This document shows, piece by piece, positions 7,587 through 19,805 of a stretch of 64,000 nt of DNA. Below the pieces are notes generated by a model, which was not told the DNA's origin, did not search any database, and was given only the letters and a program-made list of their open reading frames with translations. Each line of letters starts with the position of its first letter. The stretch's first letter is position 1. A program made the translations under genes and the position numbers. The DNA is from Actinomycetospora chibensis (GTDB lineage Bacteria > Actinomycetota > Actinomycetes > Mycobacteriales > Pseudonocardiaceae), in contig NZ_JAQZAM010000026.1 of the NCBI RefSeq assembly GCF_028737215.1, forward strand, positions 1-64,000. Reading direction: 5' to 3'.

Positions 7587-9749
7587 GTGTCCGAGACGTC
7601 CGAGCGGTCCGGGCTGCAGGTCGACGAGCACCTGCGAGCGTTCGTCGAGGACGAGCTGCTCGCGCAGGTCGAGCTCACCGGCGAGGAGTTCTGGTCGATC
7701 CTGGCCCGCCTGCAGGAGCGGTTCGCTCCCCGCATCGCGGCGGCGCTGGACGAGCGCGACGACCTCCAGGGCAAGATCGACGCCTGGCACGCCGAGCACG
7801 GCGCGGGCTCGCGGGACGACTACGAGAAGCTGCTGACCGATCTCGGCTACCTGGCGCCGGAACCGTCGGACGTCCCGACGATCGACGTCGACCGGGTCGA
7901 CCCGGAGATCGCCGAGGTCCCCGGCCCGCAGCTGGTGGTGCCGTCCACGAACGCCCGCTTCTCACTCAACGCCGCCAACGCCCGCTGGGGCTCGCTCTTC
8001 GACGCGTTCTACGGCACCGACGCGCTCCCGCAGGACCACGAGCTCGCGAAGGGCTACGACGAGAAGCGCGGCGCCCAGGTCATCGCCGCCGCTGACGAGC
8101 TGCTCGACGAGCTGTTCCCGCTCGAGCGCGGGAGCCACGCCGACGTCACCGCCTACCGCCCCTCGACCGATGGGCTGGCCGCCGACACGGCCGACGGCGC
8201 CGTCGGCCTCGCCGACACGTCGGCGTTCGCCGGGTTCACCACCCCGGACGCCGACGGCAAGGGCCACGTGCTGCTCGTCCGCCACGGCCTGCACGTCGAC
8301 CTGGTGCTCGATCCGTCGACCCAGGTGGGTCGTCAGCATCATGCGGACGTCAGCGACGTCGTGCTCGAGTCGGCGGTGACCACGATCGTCGACCTCGAGG
8401 ACTCGGTCGCGACGGTCGACGGCGAGGACAAGGCCCTGGCCTACCGCACGTGGCTCGGTCTGATGACCGGCGACCTGACCTCGGAGTTCACGAAGGGCGG
8501 CGAGACCGTCACCCGGCGGGTCAACCCGGACCGCGAGTACACCGCCGCCGACGGCTCGGAGCTGACGCTGCCGGGTCGCTCGCTGATGCTGGTCCGCACC
8601 TGCGGACACCACATGACCACGAACGCGGTGCTCACCGCGGACGGTCAGGAGACCAACGAGGGCGTGCTCGACGCGCTCGTGTGCGCCGTCGCCGGCCTGT
8701 ACGACCTGCGCGGCCTCGGACCGCACACCAACTCCCGCGCCGGGAGCCTCTACGTCGTCAAGCCCAAGCAGCACGGGCCGGACGAGGTCGCGCTGACCGT
8801 CGAGCTGTTCGCGGCGATCGAGGAGGCCCTCGGCCTCGAGGCCAACACGCTCAAGATCGGCATCATGGACGAGGAGAAGCGGACGACGGTCAACCTGTCG
8901 GCCTGCATCGGCGCGGCCGCGAACCGCGTCATCTTCGTCAACACCGGGTTCCTCGACCGGACCGGCGACGAGATCCACACCTGCTTCGCCGCCGGGCCGG
9001 TGCTGCGCAAGGGCGACATGAAGTCGACGGTCTGGCTGCAGACCTACGAGGACCGCAACGTCGACGTCGCCCTGGCGGCCGGCTTCGAGCACCACGCGCA
9101 GGTCGGCAAGGGGATGTGGGCCAAGCCCGCCGCGATGGCCGAGATGCTCGAGCAGAAGATCGGGCACCCGAAGGCGGGCGCGAACACGGCCTGGGTGCCC
9201 TCGCCGACCGCCGCGACGCTGCACGCGCTGCACTACCTGCGCATCGACGTGCACGCCGTCCAGGAGGAGATCTCGAAGCGGGACACGGCCGACCGCCGTC
9301 ACCTGCTGGAGCTCCCGCTCACCGACCCGAGCACCCTGTCGGACTCCGACGTGCGCCGCGAGCTGGAGACCAACGCCCAGTCGATCCTCGGCTACGTCGT
9401 GCGCTGGGTGGGGATGGGCATCGGCTGTTCGACGGTGCCCGACCTCGACGGGGTCGGGTTGATGGAGGACCGCGCGACCCTGCGGATCTCCAGCCAGCTC
9501 ATCGCGAACTGGCTGGAGCACGGCGTCGTCGACGCCGACACCGTGCGCGAGACGTTCGCGCGCATGGCCGCGCTGGTCGACGAGCAGAACGAGGGCCAGG
9601 ACGGCTACCCGCCGATGGCGCCGGACCTGGAGGGCAGCGAGTCGTTCCAGGCCGCCCTGGAGCTCGTGTTCACGGGCGGCAGCGAGCCCAACGGCTACAC
9701 CGAGCGCGCCCTCACGCAGTGGCGGCGCAAGGCGAAGGCCCGCGCCTGA
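7587..9749 (+). CDS. glcB: Malate synthase G
   Basis: A 720-residue malate synthase G, which condenses glyoxylate with acetyl-CoA to malate in the glyoxylate cycle; the length fits the family's roughly 720-730. Conserved segments include LNAANARWGSLFDAFYGTD, TTIVDLEDSVATVDGEDK and the active-site region KIGIMDEEKRTTVNL. The open frame extends far upstream but without homology; GTG 7587 fits the family N-terminus and follows GAGAGG. Together with the neighbouring fatty acyl-CoA ligase it suggests growth on fatty acids or acetate. Confidence 0.96.
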   Translation: MSETSERSGLQVDEHLRAFVEDELLAQVELTGEEFWSILARLQERFAPRIAAALDERDDLQGKIDAWHAEHGAGSRDDYEKLLTDLGYLAPEPSDVPTIDVDRVDPEIAEVPGPQLVVPSTNARFSLNAANARWGSLFDAFYGTDALPQDHELAKGYDEKRGAQVIAAADELLDELFPLERGSHADVTAYRPSTDGLAADTADGAVGLADTSAFAGFTTPDADGKGHVLLVRHGLHVDLVLDPSTQVGRQHHADVSDVVLESAVTTIVDLEDSVATVDGEDKALAYRTWLGLMTGDLTSEFTKGGETVTRRVNPDREYTAADGSELTLPGRSLMLVRTCGHHMTTNAVLTADGQETNEGVLDALVCAVAGLYDLRGLGPHTNSRAGSLYVVKPKQHGPDEVALTVELFAAIEEALGLEANTLKIGIMDEEKRTTVNLSACIGAAANRVIFVNTGFLDRTGDEIHTCFAAGPVLRKGDMKSTVWLQTYEDRNVDVALAAGFEHHAQVGKGMWAKPAAMAEMLEQKIGHPKAGANTAWVPSPTAATLHALHYLRIDVHAVQEEISKRDTADRRHLLELPLTDPSTLSDSDVRRELETNAQSILGYVVRWVGMGIGCSTVPDLDGVGLMEDRATLRISSQLIANWLEHGVVDADTVRETFARMAALVDEQNEGQDGYPPMAPDLEGSESFQAALELVFTGGSEPNGYTERALTQWRRKAKARA

Positions 9750-9800
9750 AGGCGCGAGCCCCGGGACCGAGCCGTCGATGCGGGACGATCGGGCGGTCGC

Positions 9801-12461
9801 CTACGGGCGCGGGGTGAGAGGAGCCTCCGTGGCCTCGTCGCGGGACGCGTGGCGGCGCTCCTGGACGACGCCCAGGACCCGGGCCGCGGCGGCGGCCTCG
9901 CGGCGGGTGCGGACGTCCAGCTTCGTCAGGATCGCCGAGACGTGGTGGTCGGCGGTCTTCTCCGAGATGACCAGGCGCGCGGCGATCTCGGCGTTCGTGA
10001 GGCCCTCGGCGAGCAGGCGCACCACGTCGACCTGCCGGGACGTCAGGCCCGCGGGGTTGGCGCGGGTGCTCGTCCGGGGCCGCGCGGGGATCCGGGTGAC
10101 GCCGCGCCGGCGCAGATTCCGGCGGACCCTCGCCGCGATGGCGTCGGCGCCGAGGTGGTCGAGGATCTCCAGCGCCGCGAAGATCGCCGCGAGCTCGCCG
10201 GAGTCGACCATCGCGAGCGCCTGCTCGTAGGGGCAGCCCAGCGCCTCCCAGCACGCGGCCGCGGCGGAGGACCGCCCGTCGAGCAGCAGACGGAAGGGCG
10301 GGGCGACGCGGAGGGACGAGGTGTCGACCTCCCGGCCGAGGCGCACGAGCCACACCGCGAGGTCGCCCGCCGACCACTCGGTGCCGGGAAGGGACGCGGC
10401 CGAGAGCAGCGTGGTCGCGTGATCGAGGCGGGTGTCGGCCGTCCCGGTCGTCCAGCACCGCTCGGCGAGCGCGGCGGCGGCCGGCAACAGCCGCAGCGGT
10501 TCGCCGAAGCGCTGCGCGAGCTCCCAGCCCCGCTCGAGGTGCTCGCCGGCGCCGGCCCGACCGCTGCGCAGCGCGACCAGGCCGCGGACCAGGCACGGCC
10601 ACGTGTGGGTCACCGCCGAGCGACTCCCGGCGAGCACCGTCGACGCATCGCGGCTCGCGTCGTCCCAGGCCCCGCGCAGCAGGTGCAGCCGGGCCCGGAC
10701 ACCGAGCTGGAGGCCGTGCGCTATCCGGACGTCGCGTTCCGCGGTCAGCGGCAGGCTGTGCGCGAGGATCTCCTCCGCGTCGTCGAGCCGGCGCTGCTCG
10801 ACGTCGAGCTCGACGAGGCTGCTGGAGACGGTGGAACGAGCCTCCTCGTCGAACCGGTCGCGCGCCTGCTCGAGGACGTCGAGGAGCCGGTCGCGGGCAC
10901 CGTCGTCCCCGGACATCACGGCGACCACCGACTCGATCACGCCGAGCCGGATCTCGAACGCGCGGTCCCCGACGCCCTCGGCGACCTCGCGGGCCCGCGC
11001 ACACCGCTCCCGGGCGCTCACCAGGTCGCTCATCTGCATGGCGAGGAACGCCTGGATGGAGTACGCGTGCCCGAGCGCCGCGCTCTCGCGCGGGGCAGGG
11101 TCCGGCCGGGCTTCGAGGACGTCGACGGCCGCGGCCGCGTGCTCCTCGGCGCGGCGTCGGTCGCCGAGGTACCACTCGAGCACGGCCAGCAGCCGACGGC
11201 CCGCGCTGACGCCGCCGAGGTCGCCCTCCGTCTGGCGCAGCGAGACGGCTCGGCGGCCGGCGGCGATCGCCTCGCCGAGACGGTCGGTGAGGTAGAGCTC
11301 GACGGCGAGCAGCTCGGCAAGCTCGGCGCGGGCGCCGGGGGTGGCGCTCGGGGCCGCGTCCAGGGCGGTCCGGAAGAACCGGACGGCCTCGGTGTGGGCT
11401 CCCGACCCGGCCGCAGCGCGCCCGGCGCGGTCGGCGTAGGAGAACACGCGCTCGTCGTCGCCGGCGGCGATCGCATGGTGCACCAGCACCGCGGGGTCCG
11501 GGTGAGACTGCGTCTCGAACGCCGCCAGCATCCGCCGGTGCAGGGCCACCTCGCCGCCCGGGGGGATGGCGTCGGCGACGGCGAGCCGGCAGATGTCGTG
11601 CCGGTAGGTGATCCCGCGGCGGTCGCGGGCGACCAGCCCGGAGTCGTCGAGCGCGCGCAGGGGGCCGCTCCCGACGCCGAGCGCGGGCAGGAGGACGTCC
11701 GGGATCCCGGTGGGCGCGCAGGCGACCAGCTCAGCCAGGTCGCGGGCGGCGGCGTCGAGCCCGGTGGCGCGGGCGAGGACGGCGTCACGCACCGTGGTGG
11801 GCAGGACCTCCCCGTCCTGGCTGACGATCTCGGTGACGAAGAAGGAGTTGCCGCGGGTGAGCCGGTGCAGGTGCGCCGGGTCGATGTCGCGCGCCCCGAC
11901 CATCGTCGTGACCGCCTCGACGCTCAGCGGCGCGAGGTCGAGGCGGGTGGCCGCGGGCGTGCGGGCCACGTCACCGAGCAGCCACCGCAGCGCGTGCTGG
12001 TGGTCGAGATCGTCGGCGCGATAGGTGGCCAGCACCAGCGACCGGGTCCCGGAGATCCGGCGCAGCAGGAAGCGCAGCAGGTCGACGGTGGCCTCGTCGG
12101 CCCACTGCAGGTCGTCGACGACCAGCAGCACAGGCCCGGACTTCAGGAGGCGCAGGACCTCACCGGAGATCTCGTGGAGCGGAGCGCCGTCGGCCAGCAG
12201 CCGGGCGAGGGAGTCACCGAGGTCGGCCGCGACGTCGTGCAGCGGGCCGAGCGGGCGTGGTACGCCCAGCGGGTCGCACATGCCCCACAGGACCTGGCCG
12301 TCGTCGAGCCCGTCGACGAACACCCGGGCGAGCTGGGTCTTGCCGATGCCGGACTCGCCGGCCAGGAGGACGATCGACCCCGATCCGGCGAGCGCGTCGT
12401 CCCAGGCCCGACGGAGGCACCGCAGCTGGTGGTCGCGCTCCAGCAGGTGCACGGCGATCAC
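9801..12461 (-). CDS. Large LuxR-family ATP-binding transcriptional regulator (LAL/MalT-like)
   Basis: An 886-residue STAND-type regulator. The N-terminal ATPase has Walker A GESGIGKT (residues 35-42) and Walker B VLLVVDDLQWAD (about 111-122), followed by a long TPR-like helical region and a C-terminal LuxR helix-turn-helix (LTSRQVDVVRLLAEGLTNAEIAARL, split across the motif). Such proteins bind ATP and an inducer and activate nearby genes. The frame is open upstream, but homology starts here; GTG 12461 or GTG 12452 is the start. A perfect palindrome overlaps the start codon. The target is unknown; it converges with glcB. Confidence 0.9.
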   Translation of the reverse strand: MIAVHLLERDHQLRCLRRAWDDALAGSGSIVLLAGESGIGKTQLARVFVDGLDDGQVLWGMCDPLGVPRPLGPLHDVAADLGDSLARLLADGAPLHEISGEVLRLLKSGPVLLVVDDLQWADEATVDLLRFLLRRISGTRSLVLATYRADDLDHQHALRWLLGDVARTPAATRLDLAPLSVEAVTTMVGARDIDPAHLHRLTRGNSFFVTEIVSQDGEVLPTTVRDAVLARATGLDAAARDLAELVACAPTGIPDVLLPALGVGSGPLRALDDSGLVARDRRGITYRHDICRLAVADAIPPGGEVALHRRMLAAFETQSHPDPAVLVHHAIAAGDDERVFSYADRAGRAAAGSGAHTEAVRFFRTALDAAPSATPGARAELAELLAVELYLTDRLGEAIAAGRRAVSLRQTEGDLGGVSAGRRLLAVLEWYLGDRRRAEEHAAAAVDVLEARPDPAPRESAALGHAYSIQAFLAMQMSDLVSARERCARAREVAEGVGDRAFEIRLGVIESVVAVMSGDDGARDRLLDVLEQARDRFDEEARSTVSSSLVELDVEQRRLDDAEEILAHSLPLTAERDVRIAHGLQLGVRARLHLLRGAWDDASRDASTVLAGSRSAVTHTWPCLVRGLVALRSGRAGAGEHLERGWELAQRFGEPLRLLPAAAALAERCWTTGTADTRLDHATTLLSAASLPGTEWSAGDLAVWLVRLGREVDTSSLRVAPPFRLLLDGRSSAAAACWEALGCPYEQALAMVDSGELAAIFAALEILDHLGADAIAARVRRNLRRRGVTRIPARPRTSTRANPAGLTSRQVDVVRLLAEGLTNAEIAARLVISEKTADHHVSAILTKLDVRTRREAAAAARVLGVVQERRHASRDEATEAPLTPRP

Positions 12462-12472
12462 GTTACGTGATC
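12456..12472. promoter_or_regulatory. Perfect 17-bp palindrome over the LuxR-family start codon
   Basis: GATCACGT-T-ACGTGATC: two perfect 8-base arms around one base, covering the GTG start of the LuxR-family gene. A dimeric regulator bound here would block initiation or translation, so autoregulation is the simplest reading. No function is shown. Confidence 0.5.
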
Positions 12473-12663
12473 GCTTCTCGGTGCGGAACGCCCGATCGGA
12501 CCACCGGTGACCGGCGTAGATTGAATCGGTGGCGGTAGGACCGGCTGAGTTCCTCTCGTTCCGAGAGCACGACCTCGACGGCGCCAAGGCCGCGGTGGAG
12601 CAGGACTTCTTCACGACGTCCATGGACCTCGTGGACCGCCGATCTCGAGGTGCCTCGACCTCG

Positions 12664-13299
12664 TCACCCGGAGATCGACTGACCTCCCGACTCGTCTCTC
12701 GTCGCTTCGTCGCGCTCGCGACCGGTGCCGACGAGGGGTGTGTCGACCAGGTGCTCGGCGAGGAACCACGCCTGCAGTTCCCCGGTGCGGACCACCTCGG
12801 AGACGAGGAGATCGTTGCTGCCGTCGTCGCCCAGGGCCGCGACCCGGGTGGCGGCATCGCGGGCCTCGATGAGGATCGTCTCGTGCGCGTCCACCAGGCG
12901 CGAGAACATCGCCGGTACGGGCTCGACCCCGTTCGGGGCGCGCGGGATACGGGTGATCTCGGCGATGTGCCTCGGATCGCCCACGGCGACACCACCGAGC
13001 GTCTGGACCCGCTCGGCCACCGAGTCGATGACCTGGAGCTGTTCGCCGGCGTGCTTGTCGAGCAGCAGGTGGAGTGAGGAGAAGGTCGGCCCGCGCACGA
13101 GCCAGTGGTGCTTCTTGTAGAGCGCATAGAGGATCTGGGAGTCGGCCAGCACACGGTTGAGGCGTTGGCAGGAGTAGAGCCGCGCGTCGCGGGCCAGCCC
13201 GAGCGGGAAGTGCCGGACGGTGCCGAACGCCTGCACCTCCCCACCGTGTTCGTGCAGCCGGGGTTGTGAACCGGTCTGGCGGCCGGAGGTGGCGGTCAT
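12664..13299 (-). CDS. dps: Dps-family ferritin-like DNA protection protein
   Basis: A 211-residue ferritin-like protein of the Dps class, which oxidises and stores iron with peroxide and may coat DNA. The dinuclear-site region is intact: YKKHHWLVRG (about 61-70), then SLHLLLDKHAGEQLQVIDSVAERVQTLGG. Both ends extend beyond the four-helix core with charged tails, possibly DNA-binding. ATG 13299 is preceded by GGGAGGG. It lies 54 bases after the thioredoxin-reductase fusion, so it reads as the last gene of the stress operon. Confidence 0.9.
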   Translation of the reverse strand: MTATSGRQTGSQPRLHEHGGEVQAFGTVRHFPLGLARDARLYSCQRLNRVLADSQILYALYKKHHWLVRGPTFSSLHLLLDKHAGEQLQVIDSVAERVQTLGGVAVGDPRHIAEITRIPRAPNGVEPVPAMFSRLVDAHETILIEARDAATRVAALGDDGSNDLLVSEVVRTGELQAWFLAEHLVDTPLVGTGRERDEATRDESGGQSISG

Positions 13300-13353
13300 G
13301 GGCCCTCCCGGGCTCGTGGGGACGTTCGGTCCGGTGGTCGGTGGGTGCGTCCG

Positions 13354-15078
13354 TCAGGTGCCGGCGTGCACGTCCGCGGCGAGGCCCCGGAGATGCTCGT
13401 GCACCAGCCGGACGGCCATCGCGCCCTCGCCGACCGCCGAGGCGACCCTCTGGACCGACCCGCTGCGCACGTCCCCGACGGCGAAGACTCCGGGCGCACT
13501 GCTCTCCAGCGGCAGCGGGGCACGGCCGATCTCGGAGAACGCCTCGGCACCGGACTCGGCCGCCGAGGGACCGGTCTGCACGTACCCGCCGGAGTCGAGG
13601 CCGACGGCGTCGGCCAGCCATCCGGTGCACGGGGCGGCGCCGATGAACACCATGAGCTCCCGGGCCTCCAGACGTCGACGTTCCCCGCTCGCGGTGTCCT
13701 CGACGACGACGGCTTCCAGCACCCCTCGCTCGCCGTGGAGTTCCCGCACCTCGGTGTGCACCAGCACCTCGATGCGTCCGTCCGCCAGGATCCGGTCGGC
13801 GAGGTAACTGGACATGAACTCGTCGAGCGTGCTCTCCCGGACCACCATCCGGACCGTGCGGGCGTGGTCGGCGAGGAAGAGGCCGGCCTGGCCGGCCGAG
13901 TTCCCGCCACCGACCACCACGACGGGGTCGTCGGCGCAGATCTGGGCCTCGAGCGGGGTGGCCGCGTAGAACACGCTGCTCTCCTCGAACTCCTCGAGCC
14001 GTGGGACCGGGAGCTTCCGGTACCGGGCGCCGGTCGCGACGATCACGGCGCGCGCCGTGGCCTGTCCACCGTCGTCGAGTCGCACGACGTAGCGGCCGTC
14101 GGCGCGCTCCAGCGCGGTCGCGGTCGCCGGGATCCGCGTGCGCGCGCCGAACTTGTCGGCCTGGATCACGGCCCGCTCGGCCAGCTCCCCGCCGGAGATC
14201 CCGGCCGGGAAACCGAGGTAGTTCTCGATCCGGGACGACGTCGCCGCCTGACCGCCCGCCGCCACCGCGTCGAGCACGACGGTGCGCAGGCCTTCCGAGG
14301 CGCCGTAGACACCGGCCGCCAGACCGGCCGGTCCCGCGCCGACGACGAGCAGGTCGCACGTGGAGGGCGCGTCGTCGGCCGACGCGGGGAGACCGATGGC
14401 CGCGGCCAGCTCGGCGTTGCTCGGGTTGCGCAACAGGTGATGCCGCCACACGACCAGCGGGGTGTCGCTCGGGCCGATGCCCAGCTGTCGCAACGTGCGG
14501 TCGGCCTCGACGTCCGTCTCCAGGTCGATGCACCGGTGCGGGAGCCGGTTGCGACTGGCGAAGTCACGCAGTCGCGCGGTGTCCGCGGAGAACCGGGAGC
14601 CGAGGATCCGGAAGCCGGCCCCGAGCCCGATCGCGAGGCTCCGCCGCAGCAGGTAGGCCCGCAGGATCACGTCGCCGAGGACCGAGTCCTGGGCGACCAG
14701 CCGGCGCACCTCCTCCACCGGCACGGCGAGCACCTCACCCGCGACCGCGGCGACATCGGTGAAGAACGAGACCTGGCCGGTCAGCAGGCCCAGCTCGCCG
14801 AGGAAGCGGCCGGGACCGTGGACCCGGACCACCTGCTCGTCCGGGGTCTGGTAGCCCTCCAGCACGGCGACCTTGCCCCTCAGGACGACGAAGAACGCCG
14901 GGTCCGGCTCACCCTCCACGATCAGGATCTCACCCGGGAGGACGGGGCGGCGGTCGCCGTGCCCGGCCAGCATCTCGATCTGGTCCGGCTCCAGCCGGGG
15001 GAAGGCCCCGGAGAGGTCCGGCGTCTCGGCCGGCGCTTCCCCGGTGTGGAGCGACCGGGTCGAGCGTGACGGGCTCAT
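13354..15078 (-). CDS. cNMP-binding / glutaredoxin-like / thioredoxin-reductase-like fusion flavoprotein
   Basis: A 574-residue fusion. Residues about 25-140 form a cyclic-nucleotide-binding (CRP-like) beta-roll (PGEILIVEGEPDPAFFVV, GRFLGELGLLTG). About 155-235 resemble a glutaredoxin/thioredoxin fold without CxxC. From 242 on is a thioredoxin-reductase-like module with FAD motif GAGPAG (247-252), NAD(P)H motif GGGNSAG (390-396) and terminal GDVRSG. The TrxR CxxC is replaced by YAATPLEAQIC, so the usual dithiol chemistry is absent. ATG overlaps the preceding stop (ATGA). Role: probably NAD(P)H oxidoreduction gated by a small ligand. Confidence 0.9.
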   Translation of the reverse strand: MSPSRSTRSLHTGEAPAETPDLSGAFPRLEPDQIEMLAGHGDRRPVLPGEILIVEGEPDPAFFVVLRGKVAVLEGYQTPDEQVVRVHGPGRFLGELGLLTGQVSFFTDVAAVAGEVLAVPVEEVRRLVAQDSVLGDVILRAYLLRRSLAIGLGAGFRILGSRFSADTARLRDFASRNRLPHRCIDLETDVEADRTLRQLGIGPSDTPLVVWRHHLLRNPSNAELAAAIGLPASADDAPSTCDLLVVGAGPAGLAAGVYGASEGLRTVVLDAVAAGGQAATSSRIENYLGFPAGISGGELAERAVIQADKFGARTRIPATATALERADGRYVVRLDDGGQATARAVIVATGARYRKLPVPRLEEFEESSVFYAATPLEAQICADDPVVVVGGGNSAGQAGLFLADHARTVRMVVRESTLDEFMSSYLADRILADGRIEVLVHTEVRELHGERGVLEAVVVEDTASGERRRLEARELMVFIGAAPCTGWLADAVGLDSGGYVQTGPSAAESGAEAFSEIGRAPLPLESSAPGVFAVGDVRSGSVQRVASAVGEGAMAVRLVHEHLRGLAADVHAGT

Positions 15079-15338
15079 GTCATCCTCTCGTCGACGAAGC
15101 ACCAGCGCCACGACTCGCCGGGCTCGAAGGACCGGACGATCGGATGGCCGTCCGCACCGGCGTGCGCGCGGGCGTGCCGGCGCGGCGAGGAGTCGCAGCA
15201 ACCCACGTGGCCGCAGGTGAGGCAGAGCCGCAGGTGGAGCCAGGGCGAGCCGATCCGGAGGCAGTCCTCGCACCCCTGGGTGGTGTGCGGCTCCACGGGG
15301 CGGACGTAGGCCAGGTGCGGGTCGGGGGGCAGGGTCAT
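15075..15338 (-). CDS. UBP-type zinc finger protein
   Basis: An 87-residue protein that is essentially one ZnF-UBP domain: Cys/His ligands in GCEDCLRIG, LRLCLTCGHVGCCDSS, RRHARAHA and GHPIVRSF. In eukaryotes this fold binds the free C-terminal Gly-Gly of ubiquitin; bacterial ligands are unknown. Translation is coupled by 4-base ATGA overlaps to the thioredoxin upstream and the TrxR fusion downstream, implying stoichiometric work with them. The start was placed at ATG 15338 because of the overlap and the homology boundary. Confidence 0.88.
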   Translation of the reverse strand: MTLPPDPHLAYVRPVEPHTTQGCEDCLRIGSPWLHLRLCLTCGHVGCCDSSPRRHARAHAGADGHPIVRSFEPGESWRWCFVDERMT

Positions 15339-15813
15339 GTCCGCTCCTCGGGCCGCTCGGGTCCATCGGGCGCGGGCGGCAGCGCCCCGTGCACCCATTC
15401 GCGCAGGGCGGCGAGCGGCATCGCACCGGGCTGGCGAGCCAGGACCTCGCCGTCACGCTGGACGATCAGTGTGGGCACCGCCTGAACGGCGAACCGCGCC
15501 GCGACCCTGGGCGACTGATCGACGTCGACCTTGACCAGCTTCATCCGGCCGGCGAGCTCGGAGGCGAGCTGTTCGAGGGCAGGGCTGACCATCCGGCACG
15601 GCCCGCACCACGGCGCCCAGAGGTCCACCAGGATCGGGACGGACGCACGGTCGGCGACCTGGGTGAAGTCGTCGTCGCCGGCGTCGGTGATCCAGGGCAG
15701 CGGACGGTGGCAGTGGCCGCAGCTCGGGCTGCCCTCCGCGGCCGCCGGCACGCGGTTGGTTCTCCCGCAGTGCGGGCAGCGGACCGTCGAGGTGCGCTGC
15801 TCGGCCGGGGCGC

Positions 15814-15817
<4 letters not shown>
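15335..15817 (-). CDS. Thioredoxin with N-terminal zinc ribbon (TrxC-like)
   Basis: A 160-residue cytoplasmic thioredoxin of the thioredoxin-2 type. An N-terminal zinc ribbon (CPHC at 14-17, CGHC at 33-36) precedes a thioredoxin fold with active site WCGPC (70-74) and the cis-proline segment AVPTLIV. In E. coli Trx2 the zinc is redox-sensitive. The start overlaps the clpB stop by 4 bases and its stop overlaps the zinc-finger gene, placing it inside the chaperone operon, probably for repair of oxidised proteins. Confidence 0.94.
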
Positions 15818-18444
<2,627 letters not shown>

Positions 18445-18777
18445 TCACGCACTCCGTCCAGCGTCGCTCCGGTCCGGGCCGGTGGGGGGCCGCTTGCGCA
18501 GCTCGTCCTCGAGGGCACGGATCTGGTCCAGCAGCTCGATCACCACGCCGAGCGCCGCGTAGTTCAGGGACAGGCCGCAGCGGAGCCGCTCGATACGGGC
18601 CACGGCGGCGAGCTCGCTCGGCGGGAACCACAGCCGACCGCCGGTGTCCCGCTCCGCCCGCAGGAGTCCGAGCGCGACGAACCGACGCAACAGGTCGGGG
18701 TGGAGCCCGCTCCCGCGGGCGAGCGCGTCGATGCTGAGCCGGCGGTGTGGCCGAAGGACCGGCAGGTAGCGGGCCAT
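18445..18777 (-). CDS. CbpM-like (MerR-type HTH) chaperone modulator
   Basis: A 110-residue protein with an N-terminal MerR-like helix-turn-helix (LSIDALARGSGLHPDLLRRFVALGLL, then GRLWFPPSELAAVARIERLR) and a C-terminal helical segment (ELLDQIRALEDELRKR). The pattern matches CbpM, which binds the J-domain of CbpA-type DnaJ, rather than HspR, which has a different context and tail. Its ATG overlaps the dnaJ stop (TGATG) and clpB follows directly. Likely role: tuning this DnaJ; an HspR-like repressor role is the alternative. Confidence 0.8.
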   Translation of the reverse strand: MARYLPVLRPHRRLSIDALARGSGLHPDLLRRFVALGLLRAERDTGGRLWFPPSELAAVARIERLRCGLSLNYAALGVVIELLDQIRALEDELRKRPPTGPDRSDAGRSA

Positions 18778-19802
18778 CACCGCGTCGCCCCCCGTCTCGG
18801 GTTCTCGTCCGAGCTGTCGGCGCCGCGAGTGGTGACGGGGTCGCGGCGCGGGTCGAACGTGGACGTCTCGGACAGTTCCGCGAACAGCTCCCGCTCCCGG
18901 GACGTCAACCTCGGCGGAACCATGATCTTGACTTCGGCGTACAGGTCGCCCGGCACGCCTCTCGGGTTGGGCATGCCCTCTCCGCGCAGCCGCAGGCGCC
19001 GCCCGGTCGAGGAACCGGCCGGCACCGTCACCTTCGTCTCGCCACCCGGGGTGGTCACCGGCACCGTGGCGCCCAGCGCGGCCTCCCACGGTGCGAGGGA
19101 CAGGGCGACGGTGATGTCGCGACCGTCCACCCGGAAGCGCGGGTGCGGCAGGATGCGGACCACCAGATAGAGGTCGCCGGCCGCGCCGGAGCCCCGTCCC
19201 TGCCCGCCCTCACCGGCGAGCCGGATGCGCTGCCCGTCGGTCACCCCCGGCGGGATGGTGACGGTGTAGGTGCGGGGCCCGGCGGTGCCGCTCAGGGTGA
19301 TCGGCCGCTGGCCACCGCGGTACGCCTCCTCGACACTCAGCGGTAGCTCGGCCTCCTGGTCCGCCCCGGCGATCGGCCCGGACCGCCCGCTCCCGAACAT
19401 GCCGCCGAGCAGGTCCTCCAGATCGATCCCGCCACCGGCACCACCGAAACCGCCGAAGTCCGCGAAGTCGGCGAAGTCGCCGTCCGTGGTGTAGACGGTG
19501 CGGCCGCCGCGGCCAGGTCGACCCGCCCCGGCGCCCGCCCGGGCACCGCCGGCCCGCACGCGCTGCTCCCAGTCCTCCGGCACCTGACGGAAGTCCTCGC
19601 CGAACCGGTCGTACCGTGCGCGGAGCTGTGGATCGGACAGCACGTGGTACGCCTCGTTGACCTCCTTGAACCGCTCCTCGGCCGCGGGATCCCGGTTGAT
19701 GTCGGGGTGGTTGTCCCGGGCCAGCTTCCGGTAGGCCTGCTGGAGCTCGTCGGCGTCCGCGTTCCGCGGGACGCCGAGGACCTCGTAGTAGTCGCGGGCC
19801 AC
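18777..19802 (-). CDS. dnaJ: DnaJ/CbpA-type J-domain co-chaperone
   Basis: A 341-residue Hsp40. The J-domain (1-70) has the HPD tripeptide at residues 32-34, followed by a Gly/Phe-rich linker ([18 protein letters not shown]) and two C-terminal substrate-binding domains (from about 150). There is no CxxCxGxG zinc-finger region, so it is the CbpA type. It stimulates DnaK ATPase and delivers clients. It lies between grpE (3-base gap) and the CbpM-like gene, which fits a CbpA-CbpM pair. Confidence 0.94.
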   Translation of the reverse strand: MARDYYEVLGVPRNADADELQQAYRKLARDNHPDINRDPAAEERFKEVNEAYHVLSDPQLRARYDRFGEDFRQVPEDWEQRVRAGGARAGAGAGRPGRGGRTVYTTDGDFADFADFGGFGGAGGGIDLEDLLGGMFGSGRSGPIAGADQEAELPLSVEEAYRGGQRPITLSGTAGPRTYTVTIPPGVTDGQRIRLAGEGGQGRGSGAAGDLYLVVRILPHPRFRVDGRDITVALSLAPWEAALGATVPVTTPGGETKVTVPAGSSTGRRLRLRGEGMPNPRGVPGDLYAEVKIMVPPRLTSRERELFAELSETSTFDPRRDPVTTRGADSSDENPRRGATR

Positions 19803-19805
19803 CGG

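Noticed and set aside
8450-9817. Long plus-strand frame inside malate synthase
   Set aside because: Arg/Pro-rich translation typical of off-frame reading of a high-GC gene.
12462-13244. Extension of the LuxR-family frame to 13244
   Set aside because: The region encodes Dps in another frame on the same strand; the LuxR ATPase domain begins normally at 12461.
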